From NCBI RefSeq assembly GCF_008806595.1, contig NZ_VZRB01000012.1, positions 172,159 through 236,158 of the forward strand: 64,000 bases of DNA, written 5' to 3'. The notes under the pieces were generated by a model. The model was given only the letters and a program-made list of their open reading frames with translations. It ran no database searches and was not told the DNA's origin. The stretch comes from Streptomyces luteolifulvus. Its GTDB lineage: Bacteria > Actinomycetota > Actinomycetes > Streptomycetales > Streptomycetaceae. The position numbers and the translations under genes were made by a program. Within the stretch, counting starts at the first letter, position 1. The number at the start of each line of letters is the position of its first letter. Positions 1 to 8,104 of this stretch are shown here, in pieces.

Positions 1-199
1 CCTTCGAACACCAGGGTGTCCACCCGAACGGGTGAGTGGTGAGTAACAACACAAACCCCCGGTTCCGTTGGGCTTTCAGGCCATCTGTGAGTCAAGATCC
101 CTGTCTGACGACAAGCCCCCGCCACAGCGGCGGGGCGGTCCGGGCGGACGCCGAGTCCTGCCGCCGCCCGGATGACCGGTCGACAGGAGTGGATCGGCA

Positions 200-345
200 G
201 GAGTGGAGGACCCAAGCACGACGGGTCGCCGGAACGGTCATCCCCGCAGGGGAGGTGCCGGGCCGAGCAGCCCTTGGGGTGAAGCCGCAGCCATGCGGCC
301 GGGCAACTTCGCCAGCCCGAATCCGACAGGTCATCCTTCACAGGC
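200..345 (+). promoter_or_regulatory. ydaO/yuaA-type c-di-AMP riboswitch
   Basis: The leader of the following cell-wall hydrolase gene carries the conserved parts of a ydaO-type aptamer. There is a G-rich block with CTTGGGGTGAAGCCG at about 272-287, a GC hairpin around 285-302, and the characteristic 3' end AGCCCGAATCCGACAG at about 314-329 followed by an AGGCGGCTGACG segment. The aptamer ends about 20 bases before the ATG. In Streptomyces this class is known upstream of cell-wall hydrolases (rpf, NlpC/P60), where c-di-AMP binding lowers expression. The 5' boundary is approximate, and no terminator-like alternative hairpin was resolved. Bases 1-199 hold no gene I can support. Confidence 0.72.
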
Positions 346-364
346 GGCTGACGAAGGGTTGCGC

Positions 365-838
365 ATGACTGCGCTCAATCGTGTCCCGTCGCTCATGGTC
401 CGGGCCGGTACGGCCTCGGCCCTCACCATCGCCGCCGTGGGCGGCTCGATCGTGGTCCCCGGTGTCGCCTCCGAAGCCTCGGCCGCGACGATGGCGACGA
501 AGGCACTCCAGGTCGCGGCTTCGAAGAAGGGCTCGCCCTACAAGTGGGGCGCCACCGGTCCGCGGAGGTTCGACTGCTCCGGGCTCACGCTGTACTCGTA
601 CAAGAAGGCGGGCAAGTCACTGCCCCGTACGGCGGCCCAGCAGTACAACAAGACCCGCCATATCGCGGCCAGTAGCCGCAAGCGCGGAGACCTCGTGTTC
701 TTCCACTCGGGCTCCAGCGTCTACCACGTCGGCATCTATGCCGGGAAGGGGAAGATCTGGCACGCCCCGAAGACCGGGGACGTGGTGAAGCTGCAGAAGA
801 TCTGGACGAGGAGCGTCTGGTACGGCCGGGTCAGCTGA
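365..838 (+). CDS. Secreted NlpC/P60 cell-wall hydrolase
   Basis: A 157-residue secreted peptidoglycan endopeptidase expected to cut the stem peptide between D-Glu and diaminopimelate. Residues 1-41 form an export signal (basic start, hydrophobic core around 17-34, Ala-rich cleavage site). The NlpC/P60 domain fills the rest, with catalytic Cys71 in FDCSGL, His121 in HVGIYAG and a third polar residue, His133. There is no SH3 or coiled-coil domain, so it is a minimal single-domain enzyme. The ATG at 365 was chosen because it lies just after the riboswitch and begins the signal peptide; the longer frame from 203 would translate the aptamer. A perfect hairpin follows the stop. Confidence 0.9.
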   Translation: MTALNRVPSLMVRAGTASALTIAAVGGSIVVPGVASEASAATMATKALQVAASKKGSPYKWGATGPRRFDCSGLTLYSYKKAGKSLPRTAAQQYNKTRHIAASSRKRGDLVFFHSGSSVYHVGIYAGKGKIWHAPKTGDVVKLQKIWTRSVWYGRVS

Positions 839-842
839 CTCT

Positions 843-885
843 CCCGGGGAGGCGGCGGTCACCTGACAGACCCCGCCTCCCCGGG
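843..885. terminator. Bidirectional hairpin terminator
   Basis: A 13-bp perfect inverted repeat (CCCGGGGAGGCGG at 843-855, its complement at 873-885) with a 17-nt loop lies between two convergent genes. There is no U-run, which is common for Streptomyces terminators. Confidence 0.7.
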
Positions 886-908
886 CCCTCAGGTCGTCGC
901 GGCCTGTC

Positions 909-1391
909 CTACGGCTCCTGCTGCCCCGCCGCCGTCACCGGCTGCTGTCCGGCTGCCGCCGCCGGCTCGGCCGGTGCGGTCCACGGCAGTTCGATGGCGA
1001 CCGTCTTGCCGCCCTCACGGGTCGGCCGCACTCTCAGCCTGCCGCCGCACTCCGCGGCCAGCCAGCGAATGATCACCATGCCACGGCCGTTGTCCTGCTG
1101 GACGGCGGCCGGCAGTCGTTTGGGGAACCGCGGATGGCTGTCGGTGACGCCGATGCGCAGCCGCTCGTCACGGTCGAGCTCGATGTCCACCGTGAAGGTG
1201 GGTGACTGACCGAAGGTGTGCTGTACGGCGTTGGTGGCGAGTTCGGAGACGATGAGCCGGATGGTGTACGCCAGTTCCGTGTCCCCGGGCAGCCCCCACT
1301 CCACCAGGGTGCCCGTCACGTAGGTGCGGGCCGCGGAGACCGAGGCGGGATTGCTCGGCAGAGTGACGGATGATTCCAGATGGTCTGCCAT
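909..1391 (-). CDS. Anti-sigma-factor-like ATP-binding protein (HATPase_c_2)
   Basis: A 160-residue protein of the RsbW/SpoIIAB-like GHKL ATPase class that is numerous in Streptomyces. The N box is ELATNAVQHTFG (about residues 50-61), the G1 box is around VTDSH, and the G2 region is NGRGMVIIRWLA. The last 20 or so residues are a low-complexity Ala/Gln tail. Such proteins bind sigma factors or anti-anti-sigma factors and may phosphorylate the latter. It is divergent from the XRE/DUF397 pair, and this triad arrangement recurs in Streptomyces, so a joint regulatory role is likely though the partner is unknown. Confidence 0.85.
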   Translation of the reverse strand: MADHLESSVTLPSNPASVSAARTYVTGTLVEWGLPGDTELAYTIRLIVSELATNAVQHTFGQSPTFTVDIELDRDERLRIGVTDSHPRFPKRLPAAVQQDNGRGMVIIRWLAAECGGRLRVRPTREGGKTVAIELPWTAPAEPAAAAGQQPVTAAGQQEP

Positions 1392-1604
1392 GGCGACGTC
1401 GTCCCTTTCCCACGGGACCGCAGTCCGACACGGAGCGGATGGTTCGAGTACGGTCCCGGACTGGTGCTTCGTCGCCAGACTGCCATTACCGGGCCGGTCA
1501 CGGATGGCGATCCACCAAGATATGCATATATCTGTCGCTCAAAGCGGTGAACTCTGAGACGGAAGACCGTATTTGGGCGGCCCGGAAGGAGTAAGGAGTT
1601 GCGC

Positions 1605-2465
1605 ATGCAGCACGGTCCCGCGGTGCGCCGGCGGAAGCTGGGTGCCGAACTGCGTGCGTTGCGCGCCGGTGCGGCCCTGACCAGCGGCGAGGCGGCCCGA
1701 CTGGTGGGGTGGCACCAGTCGAAGGTGAGCCGGATCGAGACCGGCGCCAGCGGGGTGAAACCGGCCGATGTGCGGTTACTTCTCGACGCCTACGGTGTGA
1801 CGGATTCCCAACTACGGGAGTTACTGCTGGTGTTGGCGAGTTCGGACGACGGCGGCGGACGGCATCACTGGTGGCACGCGTACCGCGGAGTGCTGCCGCC
1901 GACCTACCGGGACTTCATCAGCCTGGAGTCGCAGGCGAGCGCGATGCGCACACTGGAGACCTCCGTCGTCCCCGGGCTGCTGCAGACACCCGAGTACGCC
2001 CGGGAGGTGACCCGGGCCGCGGTGGACGGGCTGGACGACGAACGGCTGGACGCGCTGGTGGAGGTGCGGCTGGCCAGGCAGGACGTGCTGCGGGCTGCGC
2101 CTCCCCTGGCGCTGAGCGCCGTCCTGGACGAGGCGGTGCTGCGCCGGGAGGTCGGCGGTCCCGGAGTGATGGCGCGGCAGCTGGCTCGGCTGGTGGAGTC
2201 GGCGCGTCTGCCCCAAGTGCGGCTGCAGGTGCTGCCGTTCGCGGCCGGTGCCCATATCGGCGTGACCGGCCCTTTCGTTATCTTCTCATTTTCGCGCACT
2301 TCTGATCTGAATGTTGTTGTTCTCGACCACTTGACGAGTAGCCTCTACCTCGAACGGAAAGAAGACGTAGAGGTCTACAGCGAGGCCTTCAACGCTCTTC
2401 GGATCCACGCCCTTTCACCCGAGGACTCGTTGGAATACATCGCCGGGATAGGTGACGGCGCGTAA
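1605..2465 (+). CDS. XRE-family regulator with DUF5753 (Scr1-type), two TTA codons
   Basis: A 286-residue DNA-binding regulator. Residues about 8-65 form a helix-turn-helix of the Cro/C1 type (LTSGEAARLVGWHQSKVSRI). The rest is the DUF5753 domain common to the Streptomyces Scr1/WhiJ-like family, which always sits beside a DUF397 protein. The ATG at 1605 is preferred over the TTG at 1599 because AAGGAG (1593-1598) would touch the TTG but sits six bases before the ATG. Two leucine codons are TTA (1776-1778 and 1821-1823), so translation should need the developmental tRNA from bldA. This fits a role in differentiation or secondary metabolism, but its targets cannot be read here. Confidence 0.88.
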   Translation: MQHGPAVRRRKLGAELRALRAGAALTSGEAARLVGWHQSKVSRIETGASGVKPADVRLLLDAYGVTDSQLRELLLVLASSDDGGGRHHWWHAYRGVLPPTYRDFISLESQASAMRTLETSVVPGLLQTPEYAREVTRAAVDGLDDERLDALVEVRLARQDVLRAAPPLALSAVLDEAVLRREVGGPGVMARQLARLVESARLPQVRLQVLPFAAGAHIGVTGPFVIFSFSRTSDLNVVVLDHLTSSLYLERKEDVEVYSEAFNALRIHALSPEDSLEYIAGIGDGA

Positions 2466-2474
2466 GGAGGCACC

Positions 2475-2711
2475 ATGACCGCACCGCCTCGGAACGTACC
2501 CTCCAGCATCGCTCTGCACGGAGTGCGGTGGCTGCGCAGCAGCTACAGCACCGGAGCGAACAACTGCGTCGAGACGGCCCGCCCGCGGACCGGCCCGGGG
2601 GCCGGACTGCTCGCCGTACGCGACTCCAAGGACCCGGCCGGGCCCGCGCTGCTCTTCTCCCCCGAGAGCTGGGCGGGCTTCACGGCCGGGATCGGTTCAG
2701 ATCACTTCTGA
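2475..2711 (+). CDS. DUF397 small protein
   Basis: A 78-residue protein with the DUF397 core (RWLRSSYSTGANNCVETA, then VRDSKDPAGPALLFSPESW). It starts nine bases after the XRE gene with an AAGGAGG ribosome site at about 2464-2470, so the two are co-transcribed. DUF397 proteins are the constant partner of Scr1-type regulators and are thought to work like the small partner of a toxin-antitoxin-like module. The pair plus the divergent ATPase forms a complete triad. Confidence 0.88.
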   Translation: MTAPPRNVPSSIALHGVRWLRSSYSTGANNCVETARPRTGPGAGLLAVRDSKDPAGPALLFSPESWAGFTAGIGSDHF

Positions 2712-2749
2712 TCATTTCGGTGCATGCAGCGGGGCCGTGTCACGCCGAC

Positions 2750-3877
2750 TCATGGTCGCGTTGCGCCGATCACATGTACAGCGCGTTCGATCTGCGCCTC
2801 GGAGAGGTCCGCGCGGGCGGTCAGCCTCAGCCGTGAGATGCCGTCGGGCACGGAAGGAGGACGGAAGCAGCCCACGGCCAGCCCGGCCGCACGGCAGTCG
2901 GCCGCCCATCGCACGGCCCCCTCCGGGGACGGCGCGCGTACGGAGACCACCGCGGCGTCCGGACGTACCGCTTCCAGACCCGCAGCGGTCAGGCGGGCAT
3001 GCAGTTCGCCCGCCACCGTGCGCGCCCGCGCCGCCCGCTCCGGCTCACGGCGCAGCAGCCCCAGGGCCGCCAGGGCCGCGCCCGCCGCCGCGGGGGCGAG
3101 GCCCGTGTCGAAGATGAACGTCCGTGCCGCGTTGACCAGGTGGTCGATCACCCGGGCGGGGCCGAGCACGGCTCCGCCCTGGCTGCCGAGCGACTTGGAC
3201 AGCGTGACCGTCACGACGACGTCGTCGGCGCCCGCGAGCCCCGCCGCGTGCGGGGCGCCGCGGCCGCCGTCGCCGAGCACACCGAGACCGTGGGCGTCGT
3301 CCACGACCAGACCCGCCCCGTGCTCCCGGCACGCCTCGGCGAGCTCGGCCAGCGGGGCGGCGTCGCCGTCGACGGAGAAGACCGTGTCGGACACCGCGAC
3401 GGCCGGGCTGTCATGCGTCTGGAGTGCCTTGCGCACGGCGTCCGGCTCGGCGTGCGTCACGACCTGTGTGGTGCCCCGGGCCAGCCGGCAGCCGTCGATC
3501 AGCGAGGCGTGGTTTCCCGCGTCGGAGACGATCAGCGACCCGTGCGGGGCGAGCGCGGAGACAGCGGCGAGGTTGGCCGCGTACCCGGAGGAGAAGACCA
3601 GGGCCGCCTCGAAGCCGCAGAAGGCGGCCAGCTCGCCCTCCAGCTCTGTGTGCAGTTCGGTGGTGCCGGTGACCAGCCGGGAGCCGGTCGCACCGCCGCC
3701 CCAGGTGCGCGCGGCGCGTGCCGCGCCCTCGGTGACCTCGGGGTGGCGGGCCAGGCCCAGGTAGTCGTTGCTCGCGAGGTCCAGCAGGGGCGAGTCGGCG
3801 GGGCGGGGGCGCAGGGTCCGTACGAGTCCGGCGCGGCTGCGCGCTCGCGCCTGCTCGTCGATCCAGCCGAACGCCAT
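2750..3877 (-). CDS. bioF: 8-amino-7-oxononanoate synthase
   Basis: A 375-residue PLP enzyme of the alpha-oxoamine synthase family that condenses pimeloyl-ACP (or CoA) with L-alanine in the first dedicated biotin ring-building step. Visible are ASNDYLGLA near the N terminus, the His stacking region SDAGNHASLIDG, DDAHGLGVLG (about 193-201) and the PLP lysine Lys228 in TLSKSLGSQGG. The length matches the family. It is divergent from bioB, across a 147-bp gap that must hold both promoters. The assignment among alpha-oxoamine synthases rests on the adjoining bioBAD genes. Confidence 0.95.
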   Translation of the reverse strand: MAFGWIDEQARARSRAGLVRTLRPRPADSPLLDLASNDYLGLARHPEVTEGAARAARTWGGGATGSRLVTGTTELHTELEGELAAFCGFEAALVFSSGYAANLAAVSALAPHGSLIVSDAGNHASLIDGCRLARGTTQVVTHAEPDAVRKALQTHDSPAVAVSDTVFSVDGDAAPLAELAEACREHGAGLVVDDAHGLGVLGDGGRGAPHAAGLAGADDVVVTVTLSKSLGSQGGAVLGPARVIDHLVNAARTFIFDTGLAPAAAGAALAALGLLRREPERAARARTVAGELHARLTAAGLEAVRPDAAVVSVRAPSPEGAVRWAADCRAAGLAVGCFRPPSVPDGISRLRLTARADLSEAQIERAVHVIGATRP

Positions 3878-3939
3878 GGGTCCTCCGGGGGATTTGTAGG
3901 CAGTGAACAGACCCTAGCGGTACGTTTTGCGACCGAGGA

Positions 3940-3955
3940 TGTGGCAATACCCACA
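3940..3955. promoter_or_regulatory. Candidate operator between bioF and bioB
   Basis: An inverted repeat, TGTGG-caatac-CCACA, lies in the gap between the divergent bioF and bioB genes. Its position suits a repressor acting on one or both promoters. It does not match the operator of a biotin repressor known to me, so the call rests on symmetry and position only. Confidence 0.3.
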
Positions 3956-4024
3956 CGACCGACGGGCTCGGTTTGTCCGATCTCTCCTTGGCCGACGGCC
4001 TCCTTTAGGACAGGATCGGCTCTC

Positions 4025-5254
4025 ATGGACCTGCTGAACACGCTGGTGGACAAGGGGCTTCGGCGCGAGGTGCCGACCCGCGAGGAAGCTCTTGCCGTCC
4101 TCGCCACTTCCGACGACGATCTGCTCGATGTGGTGGCCGCGGCCGGCAAGGTGCGCCGCCACTGGTTCGGCCGACGGGTGAAACTCAACTACCTCGTCAA
4201 CCTGAAGTCCGGCCTGTGCCCCGAGGACTGCTCCTACTGCTCCCAGCGGCTCGGCTCCACCGCCGGCATCCTGAAGTACACCTGGCTCAAGCCGAACGAG
4301 GCGTCCGAGGCCGCCGCGGCCGGGCTGGCCGGCGGTGCCAAGCGGGTGTGTCTGGTGGCCAGCGGCCGCGGGCCGACGGACCGTGACGTGGACCGGGTCT
4401 CGGACACCATCAAGGCGATCAAGGAGCAGAACGAGGGCGTCGAGGTGTGCGCCTGTCTGGGTCTGCTCTCCGACGGCCAGGCCGAGCGGCTGCGCGAGGC
4501 GGGTGCCGACGCGTACAACCACAACCTCAACACGTCCGAGGCGACGTACGGGGACATCACGACCACGCACACCTACGCCGACCGCGTCGACACCGTGCAG
4601 AAGGCGCACGCGGCCGGTCTGTCGGCCTGCTCGGGCCTGATCGCGGGCATGGGCGAGAGCGACGAGGACCTGGTGGACGTCGTCTTCTCGCTGCGCGAGC
4701 TGGACCCGGACTCGGTTCCGGTCAACTTCCTGATCCCGTTCGAGGGCACCCCGCTGGGCCAGGAGTGGAACCTCACCCCGCAGCGGTGCCTCAGGATCCT
4801 GGCGATGGTGCGGTTCGTCTGCCCCGATGTCGAGGTGCGGATCGCGGGCGGCCGCGAGGTCCATCTGCGCACCCTGCAGCCCCTCGCCCTGCACCTGGCC
4901 AACTCGATCTTCCTCGGGGACTACCTCACCAGCGAGGGCCAGGCCGGCAAGGCCGACCTGGAGATGATCGCCGACGCCGGGTTCGAGGTGGAGGGCGCCG
5001 GCGAGGTGACGCTGCCCGAGCACCGGGTGACGGCCGGCGGCGGATGCGGGACGCACGAGGGCGCCGGGTGCGGGAGCCACTCCGGCGGCGGATGCGGGTC
5101 CCACGAGGACGCCGGATGCGGGTCGCACGAGGGGGGCGGTGTGTGCGGTTCCGCCGTCGCTGCCGCACCGGCCGCGCAGGTCAACGAGGCCCGTACGGAT
5201 CTGGTCGCCGTGCGCCGCCGGGGCGCCGGGACGGATCTCGCGCCCAATGCCTGA
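4025..5254 (+). CDS. bioB: Biotin synthase with Cys/His-rich C-terminal tail
   Basis: A radical-SAM enzyme of 409 residues that inserts sulfur into dethiobiotin. Cys65, Cys69 and Cys72 (GLCPEDCSYC) bind the SAM 4Fe-4S cluster, and YNHNLNTS and the IAGGREVHLR region are typical of BioB. The usual family length is about 320-350 residues. Here residues about 338-376 add a Gly-rich tail with four C-G-(S/T)-H units and further Cys. The tail could bind metal or help cluster supply, but that is inference. The ATG at 4025 was chosen because homology begins there, although the frame stays open far upstream, antisense to bioF. The stop overlaps bioA. Confidence 0.94.
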   Translation: MDLLNTLVDKGLRREVPTREEALAVLATSDDDLLDVVAAAGKVRRHWFGRRVKLNYLVNLKSGLCPEDCSYCSQRLGSTAGILKYTWLKPNEASEAAAAGLAGGAKRVCLVASGRGPTDRDVDRVSDTIKAIKEQNEGVEVCACLGLLSDGQAERLREAGADAYNHNLNTSEATYGDITTTHTYADRVDTVQKAHAAGLSACSGLIAGMGESDEDLVDVVFSLRELDPDSVPVNFLIPFEGTPLGQEWNLTPQRCLRILAMVRFVCPDVEVRIAGGREVHLRTLQPLALHLANSIFLGDYLTSEGQAGKADLEMIADAGFEVEGAGEVTLPEHRVTAGGGCGTHEGAGCGSHSGGGCGSHEDAGCGSHEGGGVCGSAVAAAPAAQVNEARTDLVAVRRRGAGTDLAPNA

Positions 5255-6527
5255 CCTGAGCGTGCCCGAGCTGCTGGAACTCGACCGGCGGCATGTGTGG
5301 CATCCGTACGGCCCCATGCCCGGCCGTCAGGAACCGCTCGTCGTGGAGTCGGCGAGCGGGGTGCGGCTGAGGCTCGCCGACGGCTCGGCCGAACTCGTCG
5401 ACGGCATGTCGTCCTGGTGGTCGGCGATCCACGGCTACAACCACCCGGTGCTCAACGAGGCCGCGCGGGGACAGCTCGGGCGGATGAGCCACGTGATGTT
5501 CGGCGGGCTCACCCACGAGCCCGCCGTACGGCTTGCGAAGCTCCTTGTCGACATGTCGCCCGACGGTCTGGAGCATGTCTTCCTCGCCGACTCCGGTTCG
5601 GTGTCGGTCGAGGTCGCGGTCAAGATGTGCCTGCAGTACTGGCGCTCGCTCGGCCGCCCCGGGAAGCAGCGACTGCTGACCTGGCGCGGCGGGTACCACG
5701 GCGACACCTGGCAGCCCATGTCCGTGTGCGACCCCGAGGGCGGCATGCACGAGCTGTGGAGCGGGGTCCTCCAGCGCCAGGTGTTCGTGGACCCGCCTCC
5801 CGCCGAGTACGAGGAGTCGTACGCGGAGCAGTTGCGCGCGGCCATCGAGAAGCACGCCGGCGAACTGGCCGCGGTGATCGTCGAGCCGGTGGTGCAGGGC
5901 GCGGGCGGGATGCGGTTCCACTCCCCCGCCTATCTGCGGGTGCTCCGCGAGGCCTGCGACGCGCACGGCGTACTGCTGGTGTTCGACGAGATCGCCACCG
6001 GCTTCGGACGCACGGGCGCGATGTTCGCCGCGGAGCACGCGGCGGTGACGCCGGACGTGATGTGCGTGGGCAAGGCGCTGACCGGCGGATACATGACCAT
6101 GGCGGCCACGCTGTGCACTTCGCGGGTCGCCGACGGCATCTCGCGGGGCGAGGTGCCGGTGCTGGCCCACGGCCCCACCTTCATGGGCAACCCGCTCGCA
6201 GCCGCCGTCGCCTGCGCCTCGATCGAGCTGCTGCTCGGCCAGGACTGGCTCGCGGAGGTCAAGCGGATCGAGGCGGGTCTGCGGGACGGGCTGGCGCCGG
6301 CGGCCGGCCTTCCGGGGGTGAAGGACGTACGGGTCCTCGGCGCGATCGGGGTGGTTCAGCTGGACCACAGCGTGGACATGGCGGCCGCCACCCGGGCGGC
6401 CGTGCGCGAGGGTGTGTGGCTGCGCCCCTTCCGCGACCTCGTCTACACGATGCCGCCCTACGTCACCGGCGACGAGGACCTGGCACGGATCGCGCGCGGG
6501 GTCTGTGCCGCCGCGCGGGAGGGATGA
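5247..6527 (+). CDS. bioA: Adenosylmethionine-8-amino-7-oxononanoate transaminase
   Basis: A 426-residue class III PLP aminotransferase that makes 7,8-diaminopelargonate from 8-amino-7-oxononanoate, using SAM as amino donor. Diagnostic segments are HVWHPYGPM near the N terminus, DGMSSWWSAIHGYNHP, the FDEIATGFGRTG block and the PLP lysine in VGKALTGGYM. The start overlaps the last eight bases of bioB, and its end overlaps bioD by ATGA, so bioB-bioA-bioD are translationally coupled. Confidence 0.95.
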   Translation: MPDLSVPELLELDRRHVWHPYGPMPGRQEPLVVESASGVRLRLADGSAELVDGMSSWWSAIHGYNHPVLNEAARGQLGRMSHVMFGGLTHEPAVRLAKLLVDMSPDGLEHVFLADSGSVSVEVAVKMCLQYWRSLGRPGKQRLLTWRGGYHGDTWQPMSVCDPEGGMHELWSGVLQRQVFVDPPPAEYEESYAEQLRAAIEKHAGELAAVIVEPVVQGAGGMRFHSPAYLRVLREACDAHGVLLVFDEIATGFGRTGAMFAAEHAAVTPDVMCVGKALTGGYMTMAATLCTSRVADGISRGEVPVLAHGPTFMGNPLAAAVACASIELLLGQDWLAEVKRIEAGLRDGLAPAAGLPGVKDVRVLGAIGVVQLDHSVDMAAATRAAVREGVWLRPFRDLVYTMPPYVTGDEDLARIARGVCAAAREG

Positions 6528-7258
6528 GCGGGAGTGATGAGATGCCGGTAGTGGTGATCACGGGCACGGGCACCGAGGTCGGCAAGACGGTCACGACCGC
6601 CGCCGTCGCCGCCGCGGCCCTCGCGGCCGGCCGTTCCGTGGCAGTGCTGAAGGCCGCGCAGACGGGTGTACGGCCGGACCAGCCCGGGGACGCCGACGAG
6701 GTCGTCCGGCTCGCGGGCGCCGTGACGGCGACCGAACTCGCCCGCTATCCCGAACCGTTGGCGCCCGCGACCGCCGCCCGGCGGGCCGGCCGGGCGCCGG
6801 TGCATCCGCAGGAGATCGCCGAGGCCGCCGCCAAGCTGGCCACCGAGCACGATCTGGTGCTCGTGGAGGGGGCGGGCGGGCTGCTCGTACGGTTCGACGC
6901 GGCGGGCGGGACACTTGCCGACGCGGCCGAACTGCTGGCGGCGCCCGTTTTGGTCGTGGCGTCCGCCGGTCTGGGCACCCTGAACACGACGGAGCTGACG
7001 GCGCGTGAACTCCGTGCCCGGCGGATCGACGTGCTGGGGATCGTGATCGGCAGCTGGCCCGACGCGCCCGATCTCGCCTCGCGCTGCAACCTCGCGGACC
7101 TGCCGGACGTGACCGGCGCTCCGCTGCTCGGCGCCCTGCCCGCCGGGGCCGCAGCGCTTCCCCCCGCCGGTTTCCGCACGGCGGCACCGCACTGGCTGGC
7201 GCCCCGCCTCGACGGCACCTGGGACGCGGAGGCGTTCCGGACACGCGAGGCGCCGTAG
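6524..7258 (+). CDS. bioD: Dethiobiotin synthetase
   Basis: A 244-residue ATP-dependent enzyme that closes the ureido ring to form dethiobiotin. The P-loop is GTGTEVGKT near the N terminus, followed by the substrate lysine region KAAQTGV and the VEGAGGLLV motif. The start at 6524 gives an ATGA overlap with bioA; an internal ATG at 6542 is possible. It completes the biotin set (F, B, A, D). No pimelate-forming gene (bioC, bioH, bioI or bioW) is recognisable in the window, although an unassigned methyltransferase follows. Confidence 0.94.
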   Translation: MSGSDEMPVVVITGTGTEVGKTVTTAAVAAAALAAGRSVAVLKAAQTGVRPDQPGDADEVVRLAGAVTATELARYPEPLAPATAARRAGRAPVHPQEIAEAAAKLATEHDLVLVEGAGGLLVRFDAAGGTLADAAELLAAPVLVVASAGLGTLNTTELTARELRARRIDVLGIVIGSWPDAPDLASRCNLADLPDVTGAPLLGALPAGAAALPPAGFRTAAPHWLAPRLDGTWDAEAFRTREAP

Positions 7259-7261
7259 GCG

Positions 7262-7342
7262 CCCAAGGGGTCATGCGTCTCGCAGACCGGCATGAACAAC
7301 GACCACGGCGTGTACGAACAGGTGCGCGACTTCGTCCAGTGA
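7262..7342 (+). pseudogene. Orphan C-terminal fragment
   Basis: Just after bioD and in the same frame, an open stretch ends in TGMNNDHGVYEQVRDFVQ and a stop. It has no start codon or ribosome site of its own. It resembles the last residues of a secreted lipase or alpha/beta hydrolase and may be a deletion remnant. Recognition is weak. Confidence 0.3.
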
Positions 7343-7414
7343 GGCGACGGCGGGGGGTGCGCGGGGTCCGTACGGGGGACAATCGCGGTAGGCCCGTCCT
7401 GCTAGGAGGTCCCC

Positions 7415-8104
7415 ATGCCGCTACGGTTCCCCGGCTCCGGCAAGGTGGCGCGGGATCCCGTGCACCACCCGCTGTTCGCCCGGTACTACGCCCGTTTCAG
7501 CGTCAGCGCAGAGACACGGATGGGCGTGGGCAAGGTGCGCGACCGGCTGCTCGCCGGGCTGTCCGGCCGGGTGATCGAGATCGGCGCCGGCAACGGACTG
7601 AACTTCGCGCACTATCCGAGCGCGGTCTCGGAAGTGGTGGCGATCGAACCGGAGCGTCTGCTGCGGCAGTTGGCGGTGGACGCCGCCCTGCGCTGCGAGG
7701 TGCCCGTCGATGTGGTGCCCGGTGCCGCGGAGGCGCTGCCGGTCAAGAGCGAGGCCTTCGACGCGGTGGTGATCTCGCTGGTGCTGTGCAGTGTGCGGGA
7801 TGTGCCGCGCGCGCTCGGCGAGGTGCGCCGGGTGCTGCGGCCCGGCGGGGTGGTGCGCTTCTTCGAGCACGGCAAGGGCGGCGGCCGGGTCATGCATCTC
7901 ACCCAGCGCACACTGGACCGGACGCTGTGGCCGTATCTGAGCGGCGGGTGCCATCTGGCCCGGGAACCGGTCGCCGCGCTGCGCGACGCCGGGTTCGAAC
8001 TGGGGCCCTACCGGCAGCTGCTCATTCCGGAGAAGGGACCGAAGATGCCCTCGTCGTACTGCGTGCTGGGCACCGCCTGGCGCCCCGGCACCGACGAGCG
8101 CTGA
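7415..8104 (+). CDS. Class I SAM-dependent methyltransferase
   Basis: A 229-residue protein with a Rossmann-fold methyltransferase domain of the Methyltransf_11 type. Motif I is VIEIGAGNGLNFAHY (about residues 52-66), the acidic ribose-binding residue is in VAIEPE, motif II is FDAVVISLVLCSV, and RVLRPGG follows. AGGAGG at 7404-7409 supports the ATG. The substrate is not predictable. It lacks the close resemblance to BioC needed to place it in biotin synthesis despite its position after bioD. Confidence 0.83.
   Translation: MPLRFPGSGKVARDPVHHPLFARYYARFSVSAETRMGVGKVRDRLLAGLSGRVIEIGAGNGLNFAHYPSAVSEVVAIEPERLLRQLAVDAALRCEVPVDVVPGAAEALPVKSEAFDAVVISLVLCSVRDVPRALGEVRRVLRPGGVVRFFEHGKGGGRVMHLTQRTLDRTLWPYLSGGCHLAREPVAALRDAGFELGPYRQLLIPEKGPKMPSSYCVLGTAWRPGTDER

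Noticed and set aside
5038..5150. CRISPR-like spacing of repeats in bioB
   Set aside because: The near-repeats are in frame, about 30 bases apart without unique spacers, and encode C-G-S-H units, so they are a coding repeat.
7415..8104. bioC (malonyl-ACP methyltransferase)
   Set aside because: It follows bioD, but it has its own strong ribosome site after a 156-base gap and only generic methyltransferase motifs.
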